From NCBI GenBank assembly GCA_030765045.1, contig CM060972.1, positions 59,387,773 to 59,451,772 on the forward strand: a DNA stretch of 64,000 nt, given 5' to 3'. The stretch is from Tenodera sinensis. Its lineage: Eukaryota > Arthropoda > Insecta > Mantodea > Mantidae. The translations under genes were made by a program, and so were the position numbers. The notes beneath the pieces were generated by a model. That model was not told the DNA's origin. It ran no database searches and worked only from the letters and a program-made list of their open reading frames with translations. This document shows positions 14,801 through 30,800 of the stretch, piece after piece (the first letter of the stretch is position 1; the number at the start of each line of letters is the position of its first letter).

Positions 14801-17800
14801 GCCTTTTACCTAGCCTATGCTACCCTAGTCCACAAATTTATTATGTTGACATAGCCTGTTACCCAGCCTATGCTACCCTAGTCCACTAATTTCATATGTT
14901 CACACAGCCTGTTACCTAACCCATGCTACCCTATGTCCACTTATTTCATCTGTTTATACAGCCTGTCACTTAGCTTATGCTGGCCTATGTCCACCTATGT
15001 CCACTAATGACATCTTTGTTTTACAGCATATTAGCTAGGCAATTCTAGCCTATGCTAGCTTTTTGCACTAATTTCATCTGTTTACACGGCCTGTTACCTA
15101 GCGCATACTAGCGTATGTCCACTAATTTCATCTGTTTACACAGCATATTACCTAGCCTATGCTACCCTAGTCCACTAATTTCATCTGTTTACACAGCCCA
15201 TTACCCAGCCTATGCTAGTCTATGTCCACTAATTTAATCTGTTTACACAGCCTATTACCTAGCCTATGCTAGCCTATGTCCACTAATTTCATCTGTTTAC
15301 ACAGCCTATTACCTAGCCCATGCTAGCCTATGTCCACTAATTTCATCTGTTTACGCAGCCTATTACATAGCCTATGCTAGCCTATGTCCAGTAATTTCAT
15401 CTTTGTTTTGCAGCATATTAGCTAGGCAATTCTAGCCTATGCTAGCCTATATCCACTAATTTCACCTGTTTACACAGCGTGTTACACAGCCTATTACCTA
15501 GCCTATGTCCACTAATTTCATCTGTTTACACTGCCTATTACCTAGCCTATGTCCACTAATTTCATCTGTTTACACAGCCTATTACCTAGCCTATGTCCAC
15601 TAATTTCATCTGTTTACACAGCCCATTACCTAGCCTATGCTAGTCTATGTCCACTAATGTAATCTGTTTACACAGCCTATTACCTAGCCTATGCTAGCCT
15701 ATGTCCACTAATTTCATCTGTTTACACAGCCTATTACCTAGCCTATGCTAGTCTAGTCCACTAATTTCATTGTTTACACAGCCTATTACCTAGATTATGC
15801 TAGCCTATGTCCACTAATTTCATCTGTTTACACAGCCTATTACCTAGATTATGCTAGCCTATGTCCACTAATTTCATAGTTTACACAGCCTATTGCCCAG
15901 CCTATGCTAGTCTTGTCCACTAATTTCATCTGTTTAGACAGCCTATTACCTAGCCTATGCTAGCCTATGTCCACTAAATTCATCTGTTTACACAGCCTAT
16001 TACCTAGCCCATGCTAGCCTATGTCCAGTAATTTCATCTTTGTTTTGCAGCATATTAGCTAGGCAATTCTAGCCTATGCTAGCCTATTTCCACTAATTTC
16101 ATCTGTTTACACAGCCTTTTACCTAGCCTATGCTACCCTAGTCCACAAATTTATTATGTTTACATAGCCTGTTACCCAGCCTATGCTACCCTAGTCCACT
16201 AATTTCTTATGTTTACACAGCCTGTTACCTAACCCATGCTACCCTATGTCCACTTATTTCTTCTGTTTATACAGCCTGTCACTTAGCTTATGCTAGCCTA
16301 TGTCCAGTAATTTCATCTTTGTTTTGCAGCATATTAGCTAGGCAATTCTAGCCTATGCTAGCCTATTTCCACTAATTTCATCTATTTATACAGCCTTTTA
16401 CCTAGCCTATGCTACCCTAGTCCAAAAATTTATTATGTTTACATAGCCTGTTACCCAGCCTATGCTACACTAGTCCACTAATTTCTTATGTTTACACAGC
16501 CTGTTACCTAAACCATGCTACCCTATGTCCACTTATTTCATCTGTTTATACAGCCTGTCACTTAGCTTTTGCTGGCCTATGTCCACCTATGTCCACTAAT
16601 GACATCTTTGTTTTACAGCATACTAGCTAGGGAATTCTAGCCTATGCTAGCCTGTTTGCACTAATTTCATCTGTTTACACGGCCTGTTACCTAGCGCATA
16701 CTAGCGTATGTCCACTAATTTCATCTGTTTACACAGCCTATTACCTAACCTATACTAGCCTATGTCCACTAATTTCATCTTTGTTTTGCAGCATATTAGC
16801 TAGGCAATTCTAGCCTATACTAGCCTATGTCCACTAATTTCATCTGTTTACACAGCTTGTTACCTAGCGTATGCTAGCCTAAGTCCACTAATTTCATCTG
16901 TTTACACAGCCTATTACCTAGCCTATGCTACTCTATATACACTAATTTCATCTGTTTACACAGCCTATTTCCTAGCCTATGCTAGCCTATGTCCACTAAT
17001 TTCATCTGGTTACACAGCCTTTTACCTAGCCCATGCTACCCTAGTCCACAAATTTATTATGTTGACATTGCATGTTGCCCAGCCTATGCTACCCTAGTCC
17101 ACTAATTTCTTATGTTCACACAGCCTGTTACCTAACCCATGCTACCCTATGTCCACTTATTTCATCTGTTTATACAGCCTGTCACTTAGCTTATGCTGGC
17201 CTATGTCCACCTATGTCCACTAATGACATCTTTGTTTTACAGCATACTAGCTAGGGAATTCTAGCCTATGCTAGCCTGTTTGAACTAATTTCATCTGTTT
17301 ACACGGCCTGTTACCTAGCGCATACTAGCGTATGTCCACTAATTTCATCTGTTTACACAGCATATTACCTAGCCTATGCTACCCTAGTCCACTAATTTCA
17401 TCTGTTTACACAGCCTATTACCTAGCCTATGTCCACTAATTTCATCTGTTTACACAGCCCATTACCTAGCCTCTGCTAGTCTATGTCCACTAATTTAATC
17501 TGTTTACACAGCCTATTACCTAGCCTATGCTAGCCTATGTCCACTAATTTCATCTGTTTACACAGCCTATTACCTAGCCCATGCTAGCCTATGTCCACTA
17601 ATTTCATCTGTTTACGCAGCCTATTACATAGCCTATGCTAGCCTATGTCCAGTAATTTCATCTTTGTTTTACAGCATATTAGCTAGGCAATTCTAGCCTA
17701 TGCTAGCCTATATCCACTAATTTCATCTGTTTACACAGCGTGTTACACAGCCTATTACCTAGCCTATGTCCACTAATTTCATCTGTTTACACAGCCTATT

Positions 17801-17999
17801 ACCTAGCCTATGTCCACTAATTTCATCTGTTTACACAGCCTATTACCTAGCCTATGTCCACTAATTTCATCTGTTTACACAGCCCATTACCTAGCCTATG
17901 CTAGTCTATGTCCACTAATGTAATCTGTTTACACAGGCTATTACCTAGCCTATGCTAGCCTATGTCCACTAATGTAATCTGTTTACACAGCCTATTACC

Positions 18000-20900
18000 T
18001 AGCCTATGCTAGTCTAGTCCACTAATTTCATTGTTTACACAGCCTATTACCTAGATTATGCTAGCCTATGTCCACTAATTTCATAGTTTACACAGCCTAT
18101 TACCCAGCCTATGCTAGTCTTGTCCACTAATTTCATCTGTTTAGACAGCCTATTACCTAGCCTATGCTAGCCTATGTCCACTGATTTCATCTGTTTACAC
18201 AGCCTATTACCTAGCCCATGCTAGTTTATGTCCACTAATTTCATCTGTTTACGCAGCGTATTACATAGCCTAAGCTAGCCTATGTCCAGTAATTTCATCT
18301 TTGTTTTGCAGCATATTAGCTAGGCAATTCTAGCCTATGCTAGCCTATTTCCTCTAATTTCATCTGTTTACACAGCCTTTTACCTAGCCTATGCTACCCT
18401 AGTCCACAAATGTATTATGTTTACATAGCCTGTTACCCAGCCTATGCTACCCTAGTCCACTAATTTCTTATGTTTACACAGCCTGTTACCTAACCCATGC
18501 TACCCTATGTCCACTTATTTCTTCTGTTTATACAGCCTGTCACTTAGCTTATGCTAGCCTATGTCCACTAATTTCATCTGTTTACACAGCCTATTACCTA
18601 GCCTATGCTAGCCTATGTCCACTAATTTCATCTTTGTTTTGCAGCATATTAGCTAGGCAATTCTAGCCTATGCTAGCCTATTTACACTAATTTCATCTGT
18701 TTACACAGCTTGTTACCCTGCGCATGCTAGCCTATGTCCACTAATTTCATCTGTTTACACAGCCTATTACCTAACCTATACTACTCTATATACACTAATT
18801 TCATTTGTTTACACAGCCTATTACCCAGATTATGCTAGCCTATGTCCACTAATTTCATCTGTTTACACAGCCTATTACCTAGCCTATGCTAGGCTATGTC
18901 CACTAATTTCATCTGTTTCCACAGCCTGTTACCGAGCCTATGCTAGCTTATGTCCACTAATTTCATTTGTTTACACAGCCTATACTAGCATATGTCCACT
19001 ATTTTCATCTGTTTACACAGCCTATTACCTAGCCTATGCTAGCCTATGTCCACTAATTTCATCTGTTTACACAGCCTATTACCTAGCCTATGCTAGCCTA
19101 TGTCCACTAATTTCATCTGTTTACATAGCCTATTACCTACCCTATGCTAGCCTATTTCCACTAATTTCATCTGTTTACACAGCGTGTTACCTAGCGCATG
19201 CTAGCCTATGTCCACTAATTTCATCTGTTTACACAGCCTATTACCTAGCCTATGTCCACTAATTTCATCTGTTTACACAGCCTATTACCTAGCCTATGTC
19301 CACTTATTTCATCTGTTTACACGGCCCATTACCTAGCCTATGCTAGTCTATGTCCACTAATTTAATCTGTTTACACAGCCTATTACCTAGCCCATGCTAG
19401 CCTATGTCCACTAATTTCATCTGTTTACGCAGCCAACTACATAGCCTATGCTAGCCTATGTCCAGTAATTTCATCTTTGTTTTGCAGCATATTAGCTAGG
19501 GAATTCTAGCCTATGCTAGCCTATTTCCACTAATTTCCTCTGTTTCCACAGCCCATTACCTAGCCTTTGCTAGCCTATGTCCACTAATTTCATATTTTTA
19601 CACAGCCTATTACCTAGCCTAGGCTAGCCTATGTCCACTAATTTCATCTGTTTACACAGCCTATTACCTAGCCTATGTCCACTAATTTCATCTGTTTACA
19701 CGGCCCATTACCTAGCCTATGCTAGTCTATGTCCACTAATTTAATCTGTTTACACAGCCTATTACCTAGCCCATGCTAGCCTATGTCCACTAATTTCATG
19801 TGTTTACGCAGCCAATTACATAGCCTATGCTAGCCTATGTCCAGTAATTTCATCTTTGTTTTGCAGCATATTAGCTGGGGAATTCTAGCCTATGCTAGCC
19901 TATTTCCACTAATTTCCTCTGTTTCCACAGCCCATTACCTAGCCTTTGCTAGCCTATGTCCACTAATTTCATCTGTTTACACAGCCTTTTACCTAGCCTA
20001 TGCTACCCTAGTCCACAAATTTATTATGTTGACATAGCCTGTTACCCAGCCTACGCTACCCTAGTCCACTAATTTCATATGTTCACACAGCCTGTTACCT
20101 AACCCATGCTACCCTATGTCCACTTATTTCATCTGTTTATACAGCCTGTCACTTAGCTTATGCTGGCCTATGTCCACCTATGTCCACTAATGACATCTTT
20201 GTTTTACAGCATATTAGCTAGGCAATTCTAGCCTATGCTAGCTTTTTGCACTAATTTCATCTGTTTACACGGCCTGTTACCTAGCGCATACTAGCGTATG
20301 TCCACTAATTTCATCTGTTTACACAGCATATTACCTAGCCTATGCTACCCTAGTCCACTAATTTCACCTGTTTGCACAAGGTATTACCTAGCCTATGTCC
20401 ACTAATTTCATCTGTTTACACAGCCCATTACCTAGCCTATGCTAGTCTATGTCCACTAATTTAATCTGTTTACACAGCCTATTACCTAGCCTATGCTAGC
20501 CTATGTCCACTAATTTCATCTGTTTACACAGCCTATTACCTAGCCCATGCTAGCCTATGTCCACTAATTTCATCTGTTTACGCAGCCTATTACATAGCCT
20601 ATGCTAGCCTATGTCCAGTAATTTCATCTTTGTTTTGCAGCATATTAGCTAGGCAATTCTAGCCTATGCTAGCCTATATCCACTAATTTCATCTGTTTAT
20701 ACAGCGTGTTACACAGCCTATTACCTAGCCTATGTCCACTAATTTCATCTGTTTACACAGCCTATTACCTAGCCTATCTCCACTAATTTCATCTGTTTAC
20801 ACAGCCTATTACCTAGCCTATGTCCACTAATTTCATCTGTTTACACAGCCCATTACCTAGCCTATGCTAGTCTATGTCCACTAATGTAATCTGTTTACAC

Positions 20901-23900
20901 AGGCTATTACCTAGCCTATGCTAGCCTATGTCCACTAATTTCATCTGTTTACACAGCCTATTACCTAGCCTATGCTAGTCTAGTCCACTAGATTCATTGT
21001 TTACACAGCCTATTACCTAGATTATGCTAGCCTATGTCCACTAATTTCATCTGTTTACACAGCCTATTACCTAGATTATGCTAGCCTATGTCCACTAATT
21101 TCATAGTTTACACAGCCTATTACCCAGCCTATGCTAGTCTTGTCCACTAATTTCATCTGTTTAGACAGCCTATTACCTAGCCTATGCTAGCCTATGTCCA
21201 CTGAATTCATCTGTTTACACAGCCTATTACCTAGCCCATGCTAGTTTATGTCCACTAATTTCATCTGTTTACGCAGCGTATTACATAGCCTAAGCTAGCC
21301 TATGTCCAGTAATTTCATCTTTGTTTTGCAGCATATTAGCTAGGCAATTCTAGCCTATGCTAGCCTATTTCCTCTAATTTCATCTGTTTACACAGCCTTT
21401 TACCTAGCCTATGCTACCCTAGTCCACAAATGTATTATGTTTACATAGCCTGTTACCCAGCCTATGCTACCCTAGTCCACTAATTTCTTATGTTTACACA
21501 GCCTGTTACCTAACCCATGCTACCCTATGTCCACTTATTTCTTCTGTTTATACAGCCTGTCACTTAGCTTATGCTAGCCTATGTCCACTAATTTCATCTG
21601 TTTACACAGCCTATTACCTAGCCTATGCTAGCCTATGTCCACTAATTTCATCTTTGTTTTGCAGCATATTAGCTAGGCAATTCTAGCCTATGCTAGCCTA
21701 TTTACACTAATTTCATCTGTTTACACAGCTTGTTACCCTGCGCATGCTAGCCTATGTCCACTAATTTCATCTGTTTACACAGCCTATTACCTAACCTATA
21801 CTACTCTATATACACTAATTTCATTTGTTTACACAGCCTATTACCCAGATTATGCTAGCCTATGTCCACTAATTTCATCTGTTTACACAGCCTATTACCT
21901 AGCCTATGCTAGGCTATGTCCACTAATTTCATCTGTTTCCACAGCCTGTTACCGAGCCTATGCTAGCTTATGTCCACTAATTTCATTTGTTTACACAGCC
22001 TATACTAGCATATGTCCACTATTTTCATCTGTTTACACAGCCTATTACCTAGCCTATGCTAGCCTATGTCCACTAATTTCATCTGTTTACACAGCCTATT
22101 ACCTAGCCTATGCTAGCCTATGTCCACTAATTTCATCTGTTTACACAGCCTATTACCTAGCCTATGCTAGCCTATTTCTACTAATTTCATCTGTTTACAC
22201 AGCGTGTTACCTAGCGCATGCTAGCCTATGTCCACTAATTTCATCTGTTTACACAGCCTATTACCTAGCCTATGTCCACTAATTTCATCTGTTTACACAG
22301 CCTATTACCTAGCCTATGTCCACTAATTTCATCTGTTTACACGGCCCATTACCTAGCCTATGCTAGTCTATGTCCACTAATTTAATCTGTTTACACAGCC
22401 TATTACCTAGCCCATGCTAGCCTATGTCCACTAATTTCATCTGTTTACGCAGCCAGTTACATAGCCTATGCTAGCCTATGTCCAGTAATTTCATCTTTGT
22501 TTTGCAGCATATTAGCTAGGCAATTCTAGCCTATGCTAGCCTATATCCACTAATTTCATCTGTTTATACAGCGTGTTACACAGCCTATTACCTAGCCTAT
22601 GTCCACTAATTTCATCTGTTTACACAGCCTATTACCTAGCCTATCTCCACTAATTTCATCTGTTTACACAGCCTATTACCTAGCCTATGTCCACTAATTT
22701 CATCTGTTTACACAGCCCATTACCTAGCCTATGCTAGTCTATGTCCACTAATGTAATCTGTTTACACAGGCTATTACCTAGCCTATGCTAGCCTATGTCC
22801 ACTAATTTCATCTGTTTACACAGCCTATTACCTAGCCTATGCTAGTCTAGTCCACTAGATTCATTGTTTACACAGCCTATTACCTAGATTATGCTAGCCT
22901 ATGTCCACTAATTTCATCTGTTTACACAGCCTATTACCTAGATTATGCTAGCCTATGTCCACTAATTTCATAGTTTACACAGCCTATTACCCAGCCTATG
23001 CTAGTCTTGTCCACTAATTTCATCTGTTTAGACAGCCTATTACCTAGCCTATGCTAGCCTATGTCCACTGAATTCATCTGTTTACACAGCCTATTACCTA
23101 GCCCATGCTAGTTTATGTCCACTAATTTCATCTGTTTACGCAGCGTATTACATAGCCTAAGCTAGCCTATGTCCAGTAATTTCATCTTTGTTTTGCAGCA
23201 TATTAGCTAGGCAATTCTAGCCTATGCTAGCCTATTTCCTCTAATTTCATCTGTTTACACAGCCTTTTACCTAGCCTATGCTACCCTAGTCCACAAATGT
23301 ATTATGTTTACATAGCCTGTTACCCAGCCTATGCTACCCTAGTCCACTAATTTCTTATGTTTACACAGCCTGTTACCTAACCCATGCTACCCTATGTCCA
23401 CTTATTTCTTCTGTTTATACAGCCTGTCACTTAGCTTATGCTAGCCTATGTCCACTAATTTCATCTGTTTACACAGCCTATTACCTAGCCTATGCTAGCC
23501 TATGTCCACTAATTTCATCTTTGTTTTGCAGCATATTAGCTAGGCAATTCTAGCCTATGCTAGCCTATTTACACTAATTTCATCTGTTTACACAGCTTGT
23601 TACCCTGCGCATGCTAGCCTATGTCCACTAATTTCATCTGTTTACACAGCCCATTACCTAGCCTATGCTAGTCTATGTCCACTAATGTAATCTGTTTACA
23701 CAGGCTATTACCTAGCCTATGCTAGCCTATGTCCACTAATGTAATCTGTTTACACAGCCTATTACCTAGCCTATGCTAGTCTAGTCCACTAATTTCATTG
23801 TTTACACAGCCTATTACCTAGATTATGCTAGCCTATGTCCACTAATTTCATAGTTTACACAGCCTATTACCCAGCCTATGCTAGTCTTGTCCACTAATTT

Positions 23901-24360
23901 CATCTGTTTAGACAGCCTATTACCTAGCCTATGCTAGCCTATGTCCACTAATTTCATCTGTTTACACAGCCTATTACCTAGCCTATGCTAGCCTATTTCT
24001 ACTAATTTCATCTGTTTACACAGCGTGTTACCTAGCGCATGCTAGCCTATGTCCACTAATTTCATCTGTTTACACAGCCTATTACCTAGCCTATGTCCAC
24101 TAATTTCATCTGTTTACACAGCCTATTACCTAGCCTATGTCCACTAATTTCATCTGTTTACACGGCCCATTACCTAGCCTATGCTAGTCTATGTCCACTA
24201 ATTTAATCTGTTTACACAGCCTATTACCTAGCCCATGCTAGCCTATGTCCACTAATTTCATCTGTTTACGCAGCCAGTTACATAGCCTATGCTAGCCTAT
24301 GTCCAGTAATTTCATCTTTGTTTTGCAGCATATTAGCTAGGGAATTCTAGCCTATGCTAG
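18000..24360 (+). repeat. Higher-order repeats, periods 3020 and 1867 bp
   Basis: 18000-19470 matches 21020-22490 at offset 3020 (shared GTTTATGTCC, ACGCAGCGTATTAC and CGCATGC variants). In addition 20640-21775 matches 22507-23642 at offset 1867 and looks almost identical, sharing rare variants such as CTAGATTCATTG, CACTGAATTC and CCTATCTCC. The overlapping periods show successive rounds of unequal exchange; the 1867-bp duplication appears the younger. Confidence 0.85.
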
Positions 24361-24850
24361 CCTATTTCCACTAATTTCCTCTGTTTCCACAGCCCATTAC
24401 CTAGCCTTTGCTAGCCTATGTCCACTAATTTCATCTTTTTACACAGCCTATTACCTAGCCTAGGCTAGCCTATGTCCACTAATTTCATCTGTTTACACAG
24501 CCTATTACCTAGCCTATGTCCACTAATTTCATCTGTTTACACGGCCCATTACCTAGCCTATGCTAGTCTATGTCCACTAATTTAATCTGTTTACACAGCC
24601 TATTACCTAGCCCATGCTAGCCTATGTCCACTAATTTCATCTGTTTACGCAGCCAATTACATAGCCTATGCTAGCCTATGTCCAGTAATTTCATCTTTGT
24701 TTTGCAGCATATTAGCTAGGGAATTCTAGCCTATGCTAGCCTATTTCCACTAATTTCCTCTGTTTCCACAGCCCATTACCTAGCCTTTGCTAGCCTATGT
24801 CCACTAATTTCATCTTTTTACACAGCCTATTACCTAGCCTAGGCTAGCCT
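19470..24850 (+). repeat. Local 385-388-bp duplications within the array
   Basis: A short block with TTTCCTCTGTTTCCACAG, CCTTTGC and CCTAGGCTAG variants occurs twice in tandem near 19470 and 19855 (offset 385), and twice again near 24309 and 24697 (offset 388). The two pairs are themselves related, so the duplication was carried along by a larger repeat or made twice. Confidence 0.75.
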
Positions 24851-27800
24851 ATGTCCACTAATTTCATCTGTTTCCACAGCCTATTACCTACCCTATGCTA
24901 GGCTATGTCCACTTATGTCATTAGTTTACACAGCCTATTACCGAGCCTATGCTACTCTATATACACTAATTTCATCTGTTTACACAGCCTATTACCTAGG
25001 CTATGCTAGTCTATGTCCTCTAATTTCATCTGTTTACACAGCCTATTACCTAGCCTATGATAGCCTGTGTCCACTAATTTCATCTGTTTACACAGCCTAT
25101 TACCTAGCCTATGCTAGCCTATGTCCACTAATTTCATCTGCTTCCACAACCTGTTACCGAGCCTATGCTAGCCTATGTCCACTAATTTCATTTGTTTACA
25201 CAGCCTATACTAGCCTATGCTACTCTTGTCCACTAATTTCATCTGTTTAGACAGCCTATTACCTAGCCTATGCTAGCCTATGTCCACTAAATTCATCTGT
25301 TTACACAGCCTATTACCTAGCCCATGCTAGCCTAATTCCACTAATTTCATTTGTTTACGCAGCCTATTACATAGCCTAAGCTAGCCTATGTCCAGTAATT
25401 TCATCTTTGTTTTGCAGCATATTAGCTAGGCAATTCTAGCCTATGCTAGCCTATTTCCACTAATTTCATCTGTTTACACAGCCTATTACCTAGCCTATGC
25501 TAGCCTATGTCCACTAATTTCATCTGTTTACTCAGCCTATTACCTAGCCTATGCCCACTAATTTCATCTATTACCTAGCCTATGCTAGCCTATGTCCACT
25601 AATTTCATCTGTTTACACAGCGTATTACCTAGCCTATTCTAGCCTATGTCCACTAATTTCATCTGTTTACACAGCCTATTACCTAGCCTATGTCCCCTAC
25701 TTTCATCTGTTTACACAGCCTATTACCTAGCCTATGCTAGTCTATGTCCACTAGTTTAATCTGTTTATACAGCATATTAGCTAGCCTATACTAGTCTATG
25801 TGCACTTATTTCATCTGTTTACACAGCCTATTACCTAGCCTATGCCACTCTATATACACTAATTTCATCTGTTTACACAGCCTATTACCTAGCCTATGCT
25901 AGCCTATGTCCACTAATTTCATCTGTTTACTCAGCCTATTACCTAGCCTATGCCCACTAATTTCATCTATTACTTAGCCTATGTTGGCCTATGTTCACTA
26001 ATTTCATATGTTTGCACAGCCTATTACCTAGTCTAAGCTAGCCTATTTCCACCACTTTCATCTGTTTACACAGCCTATTACCTAGCCTATGCTAGACTAT
26101 GTACACTAATCTCATTTGTTTCCACAGCCTATTACCTAGCCTATGACCACTAATTTCATCTGTTTACACAGCCTTTTACCTAGCCTATGCTACCCTAGTC
26201 CACAAATTTATTATGTTTACATAGCCTGTTACCCAGCCTATGCTACCCTAGTCCACTAATTTCTTATCTTTACACAGCCTGTTACCTAACCCATGCTATC
26301 CTATGTCCACTTATTTCTTCTGTTTATACAGCCTGTCACTAAGCTTATGCTAGCCTATGTCCACTAATTTAATCTGTTTACACAGCCTATTACCTAGCTT
26401 ATGCTAGCCTATGTCCACTAATTTCATCTGTTTACACAGCCTATTACCTAGCCTATGTCCACTAATTTCATCTGTTTACACAGCCCATTACATAGCCTAT
26501 GCTAGTCTGTGTCCACTAATTTAATCTGTTTACACAGCCTATTACCTAGCCTATGCTAGCCTATTTCCACTTATTTCATCTGTTTACACAGCCTATTAGC
26601 TAGCCTATGCTAGCCTATGTCCACTAATTTCATCTGTTTACACAGCCTTTTACCTAGCCTATGCTAGTCCATGTCCACTAATTTCATCTGTTTACACAGC
26701 CTATTACCTAGCCTATGCTAGCCTATGTCCACTAATTTCATCTGTTTACACAGCCTATTACCTAGCCTATGCTAGCCTATGTCCACTAATTTCATTTGTT
26801 TACACAGCCTATACTAGCCTATGTCCACTAATTTCATCTGTTTACACAGCCTATTACCCAGATTATGCTAGCCTATGTCCACTAATTTCAACTGTTTACA
26901 CAGCCTATTACCTAGCCTATGCTAGCCTATGTCCACTAATTTCATCTGTTTACACAGCCTTTTACCTAGCCTATGCTACCCTAGTCCACAAATTTATTAT
27001 GTTGACATAGCCTGTTACCCAGCCTATGCTACCCTAGTCCACTAATTTCTTATGTTCACACAGCCTGTTACCTATCCCATGCTACCCTATGTCCACTTAT
27101 TTCATTTGTTTATACAACCTGTCACTTAGCTTATGCTGGCCTATGTCCACTAATGACATCTTTGTTTTACAGCATATTAGCTAGGCAATTCTAGCCTATG
27201 CTAGCCTGTTTGCACTAATTTCATCTGTTTAAACGGCCTGTCACCTACCGCATACTAGCGATGTCCACTAATTTCATCTGTTTACACAGCCTCTTACCTA
27301 GCCTATGCTACCCTAATCCACTAAATTCATCTGTTTGCACAGCCTATTACCTACCACTAATTTCATCTGTTTACACAGCCTATTACCTAGCCTATGCTAG
27401 CCTATGTCCACTAATTTCATCTGTTTACACACCCTATTACCTAGCCCATGCTAGTCTATGTCCACTAATTACATCTGTTTACACAGCCTATTACATAGCC
27501 TATGCTAGCCTATGTTCAGTAATTTCATCTTTGTTTTGCAGCATATTAGCTAGGCAATTCTAGCCTATGCTAGCCTATTTCCACTAATTCCATCTGTTTA
27601 CACAGCGTGTTACCTAGCGCATGCTAGCCTATGTCCACTAATTTCATCTGCTTACACAGCCTATTACCTACCTATGTCCACTAATTTCATCTGGTTACAC
27701 AGCCTATTACCCAGCCTATGTCTACTAATTTCATCTGTTTACACAGCCTATTACCAAGCCTATGCTAGTCTATGTCCACTAATTTCATCTGTTTACACAG

Positions 27801-30800
27801 CCTATTGCCTAGCCTATGCTAGCCTATGTCCACTAATTTCATCTGTTTACACAGCCTATTACCTAGCCCATGCTAGCCTATGTCCACTAATTTCAACTGT
27901 TTACACAGCCTATTACCTAGCCTAGACTAGCCTATGTCCACTAATTTCATCTGTTTACACAGCCTATTACCTAGCCTATGCTAGCCTATGTCCAGTAACA
28001 TCATCTTTGTTTTGCAGCATATTAGCTAGGCAATTCTAGCCTATGTCCACTAATTTCATCTGTTTACACAGCCTATTACCTAGCCTAGACTAGCCTATGT
28101 CCACTAATTTCATCTGTTTACACAGCCTATTACCTAGCCTATGCTAGCCTATGTACACTAATTTCAGCTGTTTCCACAGCCTATTACCTAGCCTATGCTA
28201 GCCTATGTCCACTTATTTCATCTGTTTACACAGCCTATTACCTAGCCTATGCCACTCTATATACACTAATTTCATCTGTTTACACAGCCTATTACCCAGA
28301 TTATGCTAGCCTATGTCCACTAATTTCATCTGTTTACACAGCCTATTACCTAGCCTATGCTAATCTTGTCCACTAATTTTATCTGTTTACACAGCCTATT
28401 ACCTAGCCTATGCTAGCCTATGTCCACTAATTTCATCTGTTTCCAAAGCCTGTTACCGAGCCTATGCTAGCCTATGTCCACTAGTTTCATTTTTTACACA
28501 GCCTACACTAGCCTATGTCCACTAATTTCATCTCTTTACACAGCCTATTACCTAGCCTATGCTAGCCTATGTCCACTAATTTCATCTGTTTACACAGCCT
28601 ATTACCTAACCCATGCTACCCTATGTCCACTTATTTCATCTATTTATACAGCCTGTCACTTAGCTTATGCTGGCGTATGTCCACCTATGTCCACTAATGA
28701 CATCTTTGTTTTACAGCATATTAGCTAGGCAATTCTAGCCTATGCTAGCCTGTTTGCACTAATTTCATCTGTTTACACGGCCTGTTACCTAGCGCATACT
28801 AGCGTATGTCCACTAATTTAATCTGTTTACACAGCCTATTACCTAGCATATGCTAGCGTATGTCCACTAATTTAATCTGTTTACACAGCCTATTACCTAG
28901 CATATGCTAGCCTATGTCCACTAATTTCATCTGTTTACACAGCCTATTACCTAGCCCATGCTAGCCTATGTCCACTAATTTCATCTGTTTACGCAGCCTA
29001 TTACATAGCCTATGCTAGCCTATGTCCAGTAATTTCATCTTTGTTTTGCAGCATATTAGCTAGGCAATTCTAGCCTATGCTAGCCTATTTCCACTAATTT
29101 CATCTGTTTACACAGCGTGTTACCTAAGGCATGCTAGCCTATGTCCACTAATTTCATCTGTTTACACAGCCTATTACCTAGCCTATGTCCACTAATTTCA
29201 TCTGTTTACACAGCCTATTACCTAGCCTATGCTAGCCTATCTCCACTAATTTCATCTGTTTACACAGCCTATTACCTAGCCTATGCTAGCCTATGTCCAC
29301 TAATTTCATCTGTTTACACAGCCTATTACCTAGCCTATGCTAGCCTATGTACACTAATTTCATCTGTTTACACAGCCTATTACCTAGCCTATGCTAGTCT
29401 AGGTCCACTAATTTCATCTGTTTACACAGCCTATTACCTAGCCTATGCTAGCCTATGTCCACTAATTTCATCGGTTTAGACAGCCTATTACCTAGCCTAT
29501 GCTAGCGTATGTCCACTAATTTCATCTGTTTAAACAGCCTATTACCTAGCCTATGCTAGCCTATGTCAGCCTATGTCCACTAATTTCATCTGTTTAAACA
29601 GCCTATTTCCTAGCCTATGCTAGCCTATGTCCACTAATTTCATCTGTTTACACAGCCTATAACCTAGTCTATGCTAGTCTATGTCCAATAATTTCATCTG
29701 TTTCCACAGCCTATTACCTAGCCTATGATAGTCTATGTCCACTAATTTCATTTGTTTAAGCAGCCTATTACCTAGCATATGCTAGCCTATGTCCACTAAT
29801 TTCATCTGTTTACGCAGCCTATTACCTAGCCTTTGCTAGCCTATGTCCACTAATTTCATCTGTTTACACAGCCTATTACCTAGCCTATGCTAGTCTTTGT
29901 CATCTAATTTCATCTCTTTACACAGCCTATTACCTAGCCTATGCTAGTCTATGTCCAATAATTTCATCTGTTTACAAAGCCTATTATCTAGCCTATGCTA
30001 GCCTATGTCAACTACTTTCATCTGTTTACACAGCCTATTACCTAGCCTATGCTAGTCTATGTCCACTAGTTTAATCTCTTTACACTGCCTATCACCTAGT
30101 TTATGCTAGTCTATGTCCACTAGTTTAATCTGTTTACACAGCATATTACCTAGCCTATACTAGTCTATGTGTACAAATTTCATCTGTTTATACAGCCTAT
30201 TACTTAGCCTATGTTCACTAATTTCATCTGTTTACACAGCCTATTACCTAGCCTAAGCTAGCCTATTTCCACCACTTTCATCTGTTTACACAGCCCATTA
30301 CCTAGCCTATGCTAGACTATGTCCACTTATTTCATCTGTTTACACAGGCTATTACCTAGCCTATGCTACTCTATATACACTAATTTCATCTATTTACACA
30401 GCCTATTACCTAGCCTATGTCCACTAATTTCATCTGTTTACACAGCCTTTTACCTAGCCTATGCTACCCTAGTCCACAAATTTATTATGTTTACATAGCC
30501 TGTTACCCAGCCTATGCTACACTAGTCCACTAATTTCTTATGTTTACGCAGCCTGTTACCTATCCCATGCTACCCTATGTCCACTTATTTCTTCTGTTTA
30601 TACAGCCTGTCACTTAGCTTATGCTAGCCTATGTCGACTAATTTCACCTGTTTACACAGCCTATTACCTAGCCTATGCTAGCCTATGTCCACTAATTTCA
30701 TCTTTGTTTTGCAGCATATTAGCTAGGCAATTCTAGCCTATGCTAGCCTATTTCCACTAATTTCATCTGTTTACACAGCTTGTTACCTAGCGCATGCTAG

